From positions 62,001 to 126,000 of the forward strand of contig CANMQX010000001.1 of the NCBI GenBank assembly GCA_947500135.1: DNA of 64,000 nt, written 5' to 3'. The notes beneath the pieces were generated by a model. It saw only the letters and a list, made by a program, of their open reading frames with translations. It searched no databases and had not been told where the DNA came from. Shown here in pieces: positions 17,889 through 27,473 of the stretch. The translations under genes were made by a program, and so were the position numbers. Source of the stretch: an uncultured Paracoccaceae bacterium. Lineage in GTDB: Bacteria; Pseudomonadota; Alphaproteobacteria; Rhodobacterales; Rhodobacteraceae. Each line of letters opens with the position of its first letter. The stretch's first letter is position 1.

Positions 17889-18061
17889 AGCCCATCAACC
17901 TCAACCAGGCGCGCAAAGCGCGCGCCCGGACGCAGGCCAAAGCCAAGGCGGATGAAAACGTCATCCGCTTTGGGCGGAGCAAGGCCGAACGGGAACTGGA
18001 TGCGGCACAAGAGGAACTGGCCCGTAAGCGGCATTCAGAATTGAAGCGCGAAGATGAATAA
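17885..18061 (+). CDS. DUF4169 family small protein
   Basis: A 58-residue highly charged protein starting with GTG that overlaps the fumC stop (GTGA) and ending inside the next gene. It reads [16 protein letters not shown] near the start and has [17 protein letters not shown] in the middle, the usual DUF4169 layout, predicted to be mostly helical. Function unknown. The tight overlaps on both sides suggest co-translation with fumC and the RHH gene. Confidence 0.8.
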   Translation: MKPINLNQARKARARTQAKAKADENVIRFGRSKAERELDAAQEELARKRHSELKREDE

Positions 18062-18284
18062 GCACGGCCGCCCGGTCAAACATTCGCTAACCCTACGCGG
18101 GCATCGCACATCTGTTTCACTGGAAGACATCTTTTGGGATGCGTTTCGTCAGATTGCCGAAGAAGACGGCAAGACGATCAACGGGCTTGCCGCTGAAATA
18201 GACGAAGGCCGAGGGGACATCGGTCTCGCCTCGGCCTTACGTGTGTTCGTCTATGAACGCGCTGTGTCCCGCAACACGTCGTGA
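18054..18284 (+). CDS. Ribbon-helix-helix domain protein
   Basis: A 76-residue protein with the RHH_4-type pattern GRPVKHSLTLRGHRTSVSLEDIFWDAFRQIAEEDGKTINGLAAEID, which in relatives forms a dimeric DNA-binding fold. Its start overlaps the DUF4169 stop by 8 bp. No target is known. It ends 19 bp before the convergent small gene at 18304. Confidence 0.85.
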   Translation: MNKHGRPVKHSLTLRGHRTSVSLEDIFWDAFRQIAEEDGKTINGLAAEIDEGRGDIGLASALRVFVYERAVSRNTS

Positions 18285-18303
18285 TCACGCGAAACCCGCG
18301 TGA

Positions 18304-18555
18304 TCAGTCCTTGGAGTACAGCGCGCCACGCAGGCTGTTCAGCCGCGCACGATCCCGCTTTTCTGTGTCGTTCAGCTTTGCCGGACCCTTGGTCTTTTTG
18401 ACCATCGTCGGATCCTGCGTAAACAATTTCGCAACCTCTTCCGGGCGTAACTGCTTGGCAGCAGGTTTCGGTGTGCCCTTCTCAGCATTGCGACGCTTAC
18501 GACCCATCAATCCTGATAGGCCCAGCTTTGAACTTCCTGGTAGTGCAATAGTCAT
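18304..18555 (-). CDS. Small basic protein of unknown function
   Basis: An 83-residue lysine/arginine-rich protein (GLSGLMGRKRRNAEKG, PEEVAKLFTQDPTMVKKTKG, ending RARLNSLRGALYSKD). A GGGGGATGAC ribosome binding site lies just before the ATG, which supports it as a real gene. No membrane segment. I do not recognise the family. Confidence 0.6.
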   Translation of the reverse strand: MTIALPGSSKLGLSGLMGRKRRNAEKGTPKPAAKQLRPEEVAKLFTQDPTMVKKTKGPAKLNDTEKRDRARLNSLRGALYSKD

Positions 18556-18816
18556 GTCATCCCCCGATAAACTCGATTTGCGCTTGAACCTCTAATATGA
18601 CCAGCAATGAGGCGGAAAAATGGCAGCGCAATTCTGGCCTCGCTGGGCAAATGTCGCCTCCAAGCTCCCTAAGTGCTTATAATACATGGATTAACTCAGG
18701 TTAAACAAAGGTTAAGCTGCCAATTCTAGACATAATGAAGCCATTTAAGTTGCGCGCGCTTGATCAAAAATGGGGCGGATTCCGGCTTTGTGCCCGCTCA
18801 AGAAACAACTGCAGGA

Positions 18817-20169
18817 TCATCTGCGTGCGAATCGCAACCAGATACCGTTCTGCGATCGCACTGTCAGATGGGCCGCTGGAACAGGGATTCGCGCAGGGTC
18901 AGGTTCGAACCTGTAAGCCTTTAACAAAGCTGCCAGCAAAACGACCCCTTCGATCATCGCAAAGCCCGCCCCGATACACACACGCGGCCCTGATGAGAAC
19001 GGCAGATAGGCATCCCGAATGCACTGTTTGTTCGCATCATCCTGCCAGCGTCCGGGGTCAAACCCATCCGGGTCGGTCCAGATGCGCGTATGGCGTTGCA
19101 GATGCCAGGGCGACAGCACCACCTGCGCGCCGGGTTTGACCGCACGTTTGCGAAATACCTCATCTTTGGTCGCTTCGCGCACCATCATTGGCACGGGGGG
19201 ATAAAGGCGCAGCGCCTCGCGAAAGATGTCACGGGTCTGTTTCAGCGTAGATAGCCCGGCAAAGCTGCCGTCAAAATCCGCGGCCTCGGCCGCCGCCTTG
19301 TCCTGCCAATTCGGATACTGCGCCAGCAGATAAAGCGTCCATGCCAACGCTGACGCGCTTGTTTCATGCCCAGCGAGGAAAAAGATCGCTACCTGATCGA
19401 CCATTTCCGACAGGGTGAATGTCTGATCCGTTTTCGGGTCCTTTGTGGTCAGGATTTTGGTCGCCAGATCATCGGGCGCATCCCCCGTGGCAATCAGCGT
19501 CAGCCGGTCCTCTGTCAAGCGGGTGATCAGACGGCGGATTTCGCGCGCTGTCTGCTTGGTGCCCCGCCGAAAGAAACGCGGCATCCATTTTGGACCGGGC
19601 AGGAAAGCCGCAAGGTTCAGGATCGGCTGACTGCGCTGATAGTCGCGAAAGGCGGCAAAGACCTGTGTGGCGGTTTCATCCTCAATCGGGATCGAAAACA
19701 GGGTACGAAAAATCACGTCAGCAGCGATATGGCTGGTGATCGCCTCAATCTCTTGAAAATCGCTCCCGGGGGTCATCCGTTCGGCCCCGGCCTGCCCCGC
19801 AGCCAGAATACCGGGAAACGCATCGCGCAAACGCCCGCCTTCAAAAGCCGGGTCAATGATCCGACGCTGGCGTTTCCAGACATCACCATTTGTCAGAAAA
19901 ACACTATCACCCAGCAAAGGGCGCAGCCCCGCACCAATACGGTCCGATTTTGGAAAGGCGTCTGGGCTTTCATTCAGCACATAACGGATCAAATCAGGGT
20001 CATTGATCATATAGCTGCGAAAAAACGGTGTGCGAAACTCAGCCATCCACGCCCTGTAAAGCCGTGCAGGCTGTGCCGACAGGATATCGCGCCGAAACAG
20101 ACGCATATATTGCCATAGCGACACTTTATCGGCGCGGGCCTGCGGTTTGGGCGGATGAGGTTCGGTCAT
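18817..20169 (-). CDS. Cytochrome P450
   Basis: A 450-residue P450 monooxygenase. The haem-binding loop FSSGPRVCIGAGFA places the ligand at Cys398; the I-helix AGHETSA and the K-helix EALR are present. No signal or membrane anchor is obvious. Substrate unknown; no ferredoxin or reductase gene lies nearby. It overlaps the upstream membrane hydrolase gene by 4 bp (ATGA), so the two are likely co-translated and act together, perhaps on a lipid or ester. Confidence 0.93.
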   Translation of the reverse strand: MTEPHPPKPQARADKVSLWQYMRLFRRDILSAQPARLYRAWMAEFRTPFFRSYMINDPDLIRYVLNESPDAFPKSDRIGAGLRPLLGDSVFLTNGDVWKRQRRIIDPAFEGGRLRDAFPGILAAGQAGAERMTPGSDFQEIEAITSHIAADVIFRTLFSIPIEDETATQVFAAFRDYQRSQPILNLAAFLPGPKWMPRFFRRGTKQTAREIRRLITRLTEDRLTLIATGDAPDDLATKILTTKDPKTDQTFTLSEMVDQVAIFFLAGHETSASALAWTLYLLAQYPNWQDKAAAEAADFDGSFAGLSTLKQTRDIFREALRLYPPVPMMVREATKDEVFRKRAVKPGAQVVLSPWHLQRHTRIWTDPDGFDPGRWQDDANKQCIRDAYLPFSSGPRVCIGAGFAMIEGVVLLAALLKAYRFEPDPARIPVPAAHLTVRSQNGIWLRFARR

Positions 20170-21431
20170 GCGGTCAGGGATGTGTATTTCGACACGGCCA
20201 CGTCAATCCGCGATTTGGACGGGGGGCGGCCCTCAAAACGGTCAGCGAGGCTGACGGGCCCTGCCGTGATCTGGAAATAGTCATAATCCCTGGGCCGATC
20301 AAAGGCGCAAAGATATTGGAAATGCAGGCGGAAGAACCGCCAGCGCAGGGCCTTCCATCGCTCCGGCGACAGGCTTTGCGTGAACGCCGCCGAAATCACC
20401 AAGGGCCAGCGTTTGCCCGGCGGGGTGACCCCCGTCACGGCCACCGGATCACAGAGCGCAAAGCAACAGCCATCGCCGGGGGCGGTGACATCCACCCATG
20501 TCAGCGCCTCTTGCGTCGCCAGAAAAGCCAGATCGGCGCGCAACTGTCCGGCCTGCGGCAGGAACGACACCATCGGCACCACCTGCCCCAATGACAGCAG
20601 CGCCAGCTTTGGCCCCCCCGCGGGAACGCGCCCTTGTCGGATCAGATCAGCCAGAATGGAAATCGCCAGATGCGCACCCGATGAATGACCAACCACCAGA
20701 ACCTCATCCACATCGGCCGTAAAAGCGGCGGCAATCCGGTCGCCAAACGCCGCCATCCGTGTCTCTAACGCGGGCGGGGTCGCACCGCGCAACCGGGCCG
20801 AAAACGCATAGTCATGCATCAGGTAATAGGCGAAAAGCTTGTTATCGCGGGCCTTGCACCAGCGCAGGACGAAAACAACCACCGCAAGCCAAAGCGCGTA
20901 TTTCAATACCCATCCGACCCAACCCAAGATGGTCGCTAACAACCCGCCGGTCATCGCGGCCAGCGCCAGTGCCCCCGCCTGCACCAGATTGCCCAGAAAC
21001 TGGCCTAACAGGACGGCAATCAGCAATTGCAGCAATAGCATGCCCACCGGGTAAAGGGCCGCAATCACCGGCCCTTTGCGCATCCACATCAGGCGGCGCA
21101 GCGTGCCGGTGCTAATGTAAATCCAGGCCGTTTGCAGCAGTTGCAGATAAGTGGCGGGAATAGATTGGGCCATGCTATCACGCACGATATCCGACCAGAC
21201 CAGCACATCGATATCAGACCGCACATCTGCGTCATCAATGCGCGCAGCCACCGACCAGCCAAAACTGTCAGAGGCGGGCTTGGCCTGCACGGCGATCTGA
21301 TAGCCGCTAATCTCAGCCTGCGCGGCACTTTCGGTGCGGTAAAGCTCACGATAGCGGCGGGGCGGAATAGGATCATAGCCCGGGATATGGAAAACCCGCC
21401 GCTGCCTGACCGGCCTTGTCTGATCGCGCAT
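20166..21431 (-). CDS. Membrane-associated alpha/beta-hydrolase-like protein
   Basis: A 421-residue protein. The N-terminus (RRVFHIPGYDPIPPRRYRELY) is cytosolic-looking; hydrophobic segments cover about residues 120-200; the C-terminal half carries a nucleophile elbow VVGHSSGAHLAISIL like that of serine lipases. The ATG at 21431 is preferred to a GTG one codon upstream because AGAGG is well placed. Homologues are usually labelled hypothetical or lipase-like. It overlaps the P450 gene by 4 bp. Serine hydrolase activity is inferred. Confidence 0.68.
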   Translation of the reverse strand: MRDQTRPVRQRRVFHIPGYDPIPPRRYRELYRTESAAQAEISGYQIAVQAKPASDSFGWSVAARIDDADVRSDIDVLVWSDIVRDSMAQSIPATYLQLLQTAWIYISTGTLRRLMWMRKGPVIAALYPVGMLLLQLLIAVLLGQFLGNLVQAGALALAAMTGGLLATILGWVGWVLKYALWLAVVVFVLRWCKARDNKLFAYYLMHDYAFSARLRGATPPALETRMAAFGDRIAAAFTADVDEVLVVGHSSGAHLAISILADLIRQGRVPAGGPKLALLSLGQVVPMVSFLPQAGQLRADLAFLATQEALTWVDVTAPGDGCCFALCDPVAVTGVTPPGKRWPLVISAAFTQSLSPERWKALRWRFFRLHFQYLCAFDRPRDYDYFQITAGPVSLADRFEGRPPSKSRIDVAVSKYTSLTA

Positions 21432-21494
21432 CACTGCCTCTTGGCTTTAGACCCCAAGGCGACGCTAGCCGAGAATGCACGGAAAGATAAGTCC

Positions 21495-22250
21495 TTAGCC
21501 GACAGTCGCCAGCGCCGGAAACCGTTCCAGCAACCAAAAACTAAATGCGGTAAACTGGCCCGTGATCATCAGCAAACCAACGGTCCATAACAGCAGGCCA
21601 GAACAGCGCTCAATCCGTTCCATATGCCGCTTCATCCAACCCATGACACCTTTCATATGCGGAAAGAACGCAGCTACCAGTAAAAACGGCAGGCCTAGGC
21701 CTAACGCGTAAACCGCCAGCAGGATCGTACCCCGTGCGACGTCACCCTCGGTCGCGGCCAGTCCCAGGATCGCGCCCAGAATGGGACCCAGGCACGGTGT
21801 CCAGCCAAATGCGAAAGCCAACCCCAACACATAGGCGCCAAAGGCCGATCCACCGCGATCACCGGTTTTGACCCGCGCCTCGCGATCTAGAAACCCGATC
21901 CGAAAGACGCCCACAAAATGCGCGCCAAAGATCATCACGACGACACCCGCAATAAACACAAACCAATCCTGCGCCTGCAACAACATCCGGCCCATGGCCG
22001 ATGCCGCAAAGCCAAGCAGCAGAAAAATCGTGGACAGACCCAGCACGAAAAACGCCGCTGCCAGCAACACCTTGCGGCGCGCACCCGCAGTCTCGTCCAT
22101 CTCGGACACGGACACACCGCCCATATAGGCCAGATAAGGCGGCACGATGGGCAACACACAAGGGCTCAGGAACGACAGGACCCCGGCCACCATCGCAATG
22201 AACATCGCGGGCAGCAAAGTAGCGTCCAGAAACAGGGTCGTATCAAGCAT
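21495..22250 (-). CDS. ccdA: Cytochrome c biogenesis protein CcdA
   Basis: A 251-residue membrane protein with about six transmembrane helices and the two conserved redox cysteines, Cys31 in SPCVLPIVPPYLAYMGG and Cys153 in GWTPCLGPILGAILG. CcdA passes electrons from cytoplasmic thioredoxin to periplasmic thiol proteins for cytochrome c maturation. An AGGAAAACAC site precedes the ATG. It is 63 nt upstream of the hydrolase-P450 pair on the same strand. Confidence 0.94.
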   Translation of the reverse strand: MLDTTLFLDATLLPAMFIAMVAGVLSFLSPCVLPIVPPYLAYMGGVSVSEMDETAGARRKVLLAAAFFVLGLSTIFLLLGFAASAMGRMLLQAQDWFVFIAGVVVMIFGAHFVGVFRIGFLDREARVKTGDRGGSAFGAYVLGLAFAFGWTPCLGPILGAILGLAATEGDVARGTILLAVYALGLGLPFLLVAAFFPHMKGVMGWMKRHMERIERCSGLLLWTVGLLMITGQFTAFSFWLLERFPALATVG

Positions 22251-22354
22251 GTGTTTTCCTTTGCACCCTGCCTAAGCGATGCAAGACGATCCGTCACGGG
22301 GGAATGGCTCACAACTTAGTGGACAAACTGAAACATCACGCCTAACTGGCAATC

Positions 22355-22582
22355 ATGACCCATGACGCAGAACTTGATGCCAAAGGGCTGCTATGCCCCC
22401 TGCCCGTGCTGAAAGCACGCAAACGACTGCAAGCGCTGGCAACTGGCCAAGTCCTTCGAATGGAAGCAGACGACCCAGCTGCCATCGTCGATGTACCACA
22501 TTTCTGTGCCGAGGCGGGGCATGAATTGGTTGAGGTCAGCGACGGGGATCGGGCACAGGTATATATGATCCAAAAAGGCTAG
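22355..22582 (+). CDS. tusA: TusA-like sulfurtransferase
   Basis: A 75-residue protein of the TusA/SirA family with the active-site motif GLLCPLPVLKARKRL (Cys14). Members carry persulfide sulfur to tRNA thiolation or other sulfur pathways. Single gene, divergent from ccdA; it converges on the sugar operon. Which sulfur pathway it serves is not shown. Confidence 0.9.
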   Translation: MTHDAELDAKGLLCPLPVLKARKRLQALATGQVLRMEADDPAAIVDVPHFCAEAGHELVEVSDGDRAQVYMIQKG

Positions 22583-22740
22583 ACCTAACTGGGCGCCGCA
22601 TGCCGCTTTAGAGTCATATACTAGCAGGATGCAGGCCTCATCATCCTTTGTGTTCCCTGTCGACAAGCCCTCGTGGAGGAAATGGCCGCTCTGTGACGAA
22701 TCCGAGGCCAAGCCAGTTGGTGAAAGAGGCCAATATATGA

Positions 22741-23975
22741 TTAGGACGTCGAGTTGAGTTTCATGTTAGACGCATACCGCGACAGGCCTTCGGTGAGTGG
22801 ATACAGGCAGGCTTGTAGGGAATGGTAGATGTCTGGTTTTCCCTTGAATAGCGTTGCAGTGACCTTGCCAGAGTTGTCAATTTCAGGGAACCAGCCGCCA
22901 TACTCATGATCAATGTAATGCGCGTCTGCGAAGGCCCAGAGCCGTCTGTACCAAGCCTCATCCGTGTCCTGACGGTCTAATTTTATCAGCGACGCAACTG
23001 CCCCAATTGCTTCCGTCACCGGCCACCAAAACCGGGACTGTATGGCGACTGAGCCATCAAAGTTCAGCGTGTAGCAAAAACCGCCATCTTCGCGCCAAGC
23101 ATCGTTCAGGGCCTGTTCGATCAGGCGACGACCCCGGGCTGGCGCGTCCCCGTCTGGCCGACCAGACAAGTCCCAATGCTGCAACAAGAGGCGACCCAAT
23201 TCAAATGAATGCCCCGGTGTTGTGCCCGCCGGTCGGAACATTGGATTACCTGAATATGCGCGGTCAATTTGCCAATCTTCATTGTAATGCTCGGGCAACC
23301 GCCAGCCTTCGGCTGAGGCGATCTGATTGGTGAAGAACTCAAGTATTCGTCCTGCGCGGGACAGGAATATGTCCTGCCCTGTGGCCTCATACGCTGTCAG
23401 CAGAGCTTCCACGCCATGCATATTCGCGTTCATGCCACGATACGTTGAAAACGGTGTCCAGTCGCGGTTCCATTCATCGGCGAACAACCCGTGATGTTCA
23501 TCCCAATAGTGCCGATCCAGCACCTCGCCAATGTCGGCAATCAAGGCGTCAGCATCCGGATGACCGGCCATTTTAGCACTGGAGGCGGCAAGCAGCACAA
23601 ACACATGCCCGTATGCAAGTTTGCGATCGTCAACGATCTTGTCGCCATTAAGTGCCCACACATAACCACCATGCTTTGCATCGCGGTGGTGGCGGTCATG
23701 CCATGATCGACAATCTGGGCCGTGCCTGCGAACCCAAATTGATGCCCAAGGGAATAGGAATGTATGAGCCGCGTGGTTGTGTGAAGCTCTTGCGTTAGGT
23801 CATTCAAAGGCATGCCGGACGGGCCAAGCGTGTTGAAGCCCGGCGCATCGCGCAAGCTGGCCGCAAAGAATTTCAACTGTTTTTGTGCATCTGTGGCAAG
23901 CCATACCCGATGGTCAGCCTGATCCAACCAGAAGCCCGGCGCGTCGGTCAGACCCGGAATTGGATTTGTCGTCAT
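22741..23975 (-). pseudogene. AGE-family sugar epimerase, interrupted by a 1-nt frameshift
   Basis: Two frames together make one N-acylglucosamine 2-epimerase-like (AGE) protein of about 411 residues. The first starts at 23975 (MTTNPIPGLTDAPGFWLD) and reads correctly to IVDHGMTA; the second continues with HHRDAKHGGYVWALNGDKIV down to 22741. The switch lies at about 23691-23693, where GCCACC would need one more C (GCC CAC CAC). AGE enzymes epimerise or isomerise free sugars through an (alpha/alpha)6 barrel; the catalytic-region GHSFELGRLL is in the second part. Last gene of the sugar operon. It may be a true pseudogene or an assembly error. Confidence 0.8.
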
Positions 23976-23995
23976 CAGTATTGACCTTTGCAGCG

Positions 23996-26383
23996 TCAAC
24001 CTGCCAGCGGTGCGAGGTAGCGCTCACCGCGTCCAGGCAATAGCGACCTTCCTGCATGCATGATCGCATTCGCGTCAAGCCCGTGCAGATGGTAAACGTC
24101 TTCAATCGTTCCGGCCTGACCAAAATGTTCAACGCCAAGGGATTTGGTACGCAGGCCAGTGACGCCACCTAACCAGCTTAGGGCGGCGGGATGGCCATCC
24201 GTGACGGTGACTAGACCTGCATCGCCGGGGGCTGCCGCAAGAAGCATTTCGATATGGGATATCGCAGTCTGATTGCCGCGTTGCCTTGCGCGTTCTGCTG
24301 CTTGCCAGCCTGCATTCAACCTGTCAGCGGAGGTGACCGCAAGCACAGCGACATCGCGCATATCCTCGGCCAGTAGACCAGCGGCACGTATCGCTTCCGG
24401 GGCAACAACGCCGGTATAGGCAATGTTCATTCCGGTGGAGCCCGTCGGTGGTCGAAGCCAATAGCCACCGGCGACAACATCTTTTGCCAACGCGTCGGTC
24501 ATATCCCGCTGCAACTGATCTTGCGGCAAGGTGGACAGACGCAGGTATATCGATCCGCCTTTTTCGTCGCGTAGCCAGTTTTCTTCGTCCTGAGACACAG
24601 CACCGTCTCGTTGCATATAGTCGAAGCCCCAGCGCATGATGACGTCCAGTTCATCGGCGAATGCAGGCTCAAACGTCGCTAGCCCATCTTGTGCCATACC
24701 GATCAACGGGGTTGAGATGGATTGGTGTGCCCCACCCTCATGGCTGAGCGAGACACCGGACGGGGTTGCCGCCAGCATGAACCGCGCATCCTGGTAGCAG
24801 GCGTAGTTTAACGCATCAAGGCCCCGGCAAATGAAAGGATCGTAGACGGTGCCGACAGGTAAAAGTCGTTCGCCAAACAGCGAATGCGATAGGCCCAACG
24901 CGCCGAGAAATGTGAACAGGTTGTTCTCGGCAATGCCCAGCTCTACATGGCGACCTGCAGCGTGGCGGCGCCATTTCTGGGTCGACGGGATCGCGTGATC
25001 CTTGAAAACATCAGCTTGACCCGTCTTGGCAAACAGCCCCGTCTTGTTGACCCACGGCCCAAGGTTGGTCGACACCGATACATCAGGGGAGGTGGTCACA
25101 ATTCGCGCGGCCAACTGTGGCGCATCTGAAGCGATAGCCGAGAGAATTTGACCAAATGCTTCTTGGGTCGATGCGTTTGGCTTGATCCTTGGTGTGATCT
25201 GCTCATTCGTGGGGAGTGTTGCCGCGGAATGGCGACGCCGCCCATTCGCGTTGAAAGGAACCTGATCAAGGAACGCTTGAATGTCGTCTTGCGCCTTCTC
25301 AAGCCCTGCAAATGGTTCCCACTCTTCACCCGGGGCAATGCCCATATCTGCGCGCAGTCCTTCGATCTGAGCATGCGTCATAATGCCTGCGTGATTGTCC
25401 TTGTGACCGGCAAGCGGCAGCCCATGTCCTTTGACGGTGTAGCAGATGAAGCAAACAGGCCGGTCGTGATCAATCGCGTGCATTGTCTGCGACATCAATG
25501 CTGCATCATGGCCCGCAAGGTTGCTCATCAGTCGCGCTAGTTCTACGTCTTCATGGTCAGCCACAAGAGCCAGCGCTTCGTTGTCACCGGCAAAATCAGT
25601 TTCAAGCCGCGCGCGCCACGCAGCGCCGCCTTTGAATGTCAGAGCTGAGTATAGTGAGTTGTCACATCCGTCGATCCAAGCGCGCAACTGGCTGCCACCG
25701 GGTTTTTGAAATGCAGCTTGCATGAGCGAGCCGTATTTCAGTTCGATGACGTCCCAGCCGCAGGCAACGAAGATATCGCGAAACCGCGCGTTTAGTCCGT
25801 CGGTGACCACACCATCAAGGGATTGGCGATTGTAGTCGATGATCCACCAGCAGTTGCGCAAATCATGTTTGGCCCCTTCAAGAAGCGCCTCATAGATGTT
25901 GCCTTCGTCCAGTTCGGCATCCCCAACCAGTGCGATCATGCGCCCTTTGGGTTGTTTCAGCCAGCCATGGGCGGTCAGATAATCCTGCGTCAGGCTGGCA
26001 AAGGCCGTCATGGCCACGCCCATTCCGACCGAGCCGGTCGAGAAATCTACATCATCATGATCTTTTGTCCGCGACGGGTAAGGCTGCGCGCCGCCCAATG
26101 CCCGAAAGTCTTTCAATTGCTGACGGCTCTGATTGCCCAGCAGGTATTGAATGGCGTGAAACACCGGGCTTGCATGCGGTTTGACTGCGACGCGGTCTTC
26201 GGGTCGCAAAACATCGAAGTAAAGCGCGTTCAGAATAGCGTTCATTGATGCTGAAGATGCCTGATGCCCGCCTACTTTGATCCGGCCCTTTTCCCGAATG
26301 TTATTGGCGTTGTGGATCATCCAGGACGACAGCCACAGGGTTTTGGCCTCTAGTGCACGGCGTATATCATTTTGTTGGGTCAT
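23996..26383 (-). CDS. AceE/transketolase-like TPP-dependent enzyme
   Basis: A 795-residue thiamine diphosphate enzyme. The TPP/Mg motif GDAELDEGNIYEAL begins at residue 154 and ends in IIDYNRQSLDG near 191, which is closer to homodimeric pyruvate dehydrogenase E1 (AceE) than to ordinary transketolase. A pyrimidine-binding domain (GRHVELGIAENNLFTFLGALGLS) and a transketolase C-terminal domain follow. It is about 90 residues shorter than AceE and no E2 or E3 gene is nearby, so a pyruvate dehydrogenase complex role is doubtful. It starts 1 nt after the ABC ATPase gene; the substrate is unknown. Confidence 0.82.
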   Translation of the reverse strand: MTQQNDIRRALEAKTLWLSSWMIHNANNIREKGRIKVGGHQASSASMNAILNALYFDVLRPEDRVAVKPHASPVFHAIQYLLGNQSRQQLKDFRALGGAQPYPSRTKDHDDVDFSTGSVGMGVAMTAFASLTQDYLTAHGWLKQPKGRMIALVGDAELDEGNIYEALLEGAKHDLRNCWWIIDYNRQSLDGVVTDGLNARFRDIFVACGWDVIELKYGSLMQAAFQKPGGSQLRAWIDGCDNSLYSALTFKGGAAWRARLETDFAGDNEALALVADHEDVELARLMSNLAGHDAALMSQTMHAIDHDRPVCFICYTVKGHGLPLAGHKDNHAGIMTHAQIEGLRADMGIAPGEEWEPFAGLEKAQDDIQAFLDQVPFNANGRRRHSAATLPTNEQITPRIKPNASTQEAFGQILSAIASDAPQLAARIVTTSPDVSVSTNLGPWVNKTGLFAKTGQADVFKDHAIPSTQKWRRHAAGRHVELGIAENNLFTFLGALGLSHSLFGERLLPVGTVYDPFICRGLDALNYACYQDARFMLAATPSGVSLSHEGGAHQSISTPLIGMAQDGLATFEPAFADELDVIMRWGFDYMQRDGAVSQDEENWLRDEKGGSIYLRLSTLPQDQLQRDMTDALAKDVVAGGYWLRPPTGSTGMNIAYTGVVAPEAIRAAGLLAEDMRDVAVLAVTSADRLNAGWQAAERARQRGNQTAISHIEMLLAAAPGDAGLVTVTDGHPAALSWLGGVTGLRTKSLGVEHFGQAGTIEDVYHLHGLDANAIMHAGRSLLPGRGERYLAPLAG

Positions 26384-26384
26384 C

Positions 26385-27461
26385 TCAAGCTGCAGCTTCG
26401 TTCGTGTGGCACCTCAACGCGTTTCCGTCCGGTCCAAAGAGATGGACGTTTTCCGACTGGATGCGCAATCCAACGCGGTCTCCCGGTTGTACGGGAATAT
26501 TGCCATGTTCACGGACCATAAGTGGGCCCAATCCCTCGACCTGAAGATAGAGATTTGTGTCAGACCCCAGATGCTCAACCACATCCGCAACCCCAACCAG
26601 ATCGCCGACCTCGACAACGTCAATATGTTCGGGACGAATGCCAAGCTCGACGGCGTCAATTGTGCCGAACAAATGCGGAAGCTCTAACAAGGCGCCATCG
26701 GCCAGTTTAACCCCATTTGATTTGCCCTGAACGGGGATGATATTCATCGTGGGTGAGCCAATGAACTGCGCCACGAACTTGTTTGCGGGGCGTTCATAAA
26801 GGTCAAGCGGGCTGCCTACTTGCTGAATATCACCGCCGTTCAGCACGACGATCCGGTCGGCCAAAGTGAGTGCTTCGACCTGATCATGGGTGACGTAGAT
26901 CATCGTCGCGCCCAGTTTTTGGTGCAGCCGCGCGATCTCCAAGCGCATCTCGACCCGCAAAGACGCATCAAGGTTGGAGAGCGGTTCGTCGAACAAGAAT
27001 GCCCGTGGGTCTCGGATAATCGCACGCCCCATTGCGACACGTTGCCGTTGCCCGCCTGACAATGCTTTTGGCAAGCGTTCGGTCAGGGAAGTCAGCCCCA
27101 GCGTCTCCGCAGCCTGCTTGACGCGTGACGTGCGCTCATTGCTTGGATCTTTACGGATTTCCATCGAGAACCCCATATTCCGTGCAACATCCATATGCGG
27201 ATAAAGAGCGTAGGATTGGAACACCATCGCAATGTCGCGATCACGTGGGCGAACATCGTTCATCCGCTCGCCATCAATCAGGAAATCCCCTGATGTGATT
27301 GGCTCAAGCCCCGCGATCATCCGCAGCAAGGTAGACTTACCGCAGCCCGATGGGCCGACGAGGACGATAAATTCACCGTCTTCGATGTCGAGGTCAATGT
27401 CACGCAGTACCTCGACGGAACCATAGCGTTTTACGACGTCTTTTAGTTCGATACGTGCCAT
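26385..27461 (-). CDS. Sugar ABC transporter ATP-binding protein (UgpC/MalK type)
   Basis: A 358-residue ATPase of the carbohydrate importer class 1. The Walker A GPSGCGKST is near residue 37, the signature ALSGGQRQRVAMGRA near 135, Walker B FLFDEPLSNLD follows, and a C-terminal regulatory (MalK-type, OB) domain occupies residues about 235-355. It powers the importer encoded just upstream. It ends 1 nt before the TPP-enzyme gene. Confidence 0.94.
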   Translation of the reverse strand: MARIELKDVVKRYGSVEVLRDIDLDIEDGEFIVLVGPSGCGKSTLLRMIAGLEPITSGDFLIDGERMNDVRPRDRDIAMVFQSYALYPHMDVARNMGFSMEIRKDPSNERTSRVKQAAETLGLTSLTERLPKALSGGQRQRVAMGRAIIRDPRAFLFDEPLSNLDASLRVEMRLEIARLHQKLGATMIYVTHDQVEALTLADRIVVLNGGDIQQVGSPLDLYERPANKFVAQFIGSPTMNIIPVQGKSNGVKLADGALLELPHLFGTIDAVELGIRPEHIDVVEVGDLVGVADVVEHLGSDTNLYLQVEGLGPLMVREHGNIPVQPGDRVGLRIQSENVHLFGPDGNALRCHTNEAAA

Positions 27462-27473
27462 GTGTTTGGCCCC

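Noticed and set aside
18735-19139. Plus-strand frame opposite the P450 C-terminus
   Set aside because: Antisense shadow with Arg/Pro-rich composition and no ribosome binding site.
23680-23700. Programmed frameshift in the AGE gene
   Set aside because: No slippery heptamer or stimulatory structure is evident; a plain 1-nt deletion fits better.
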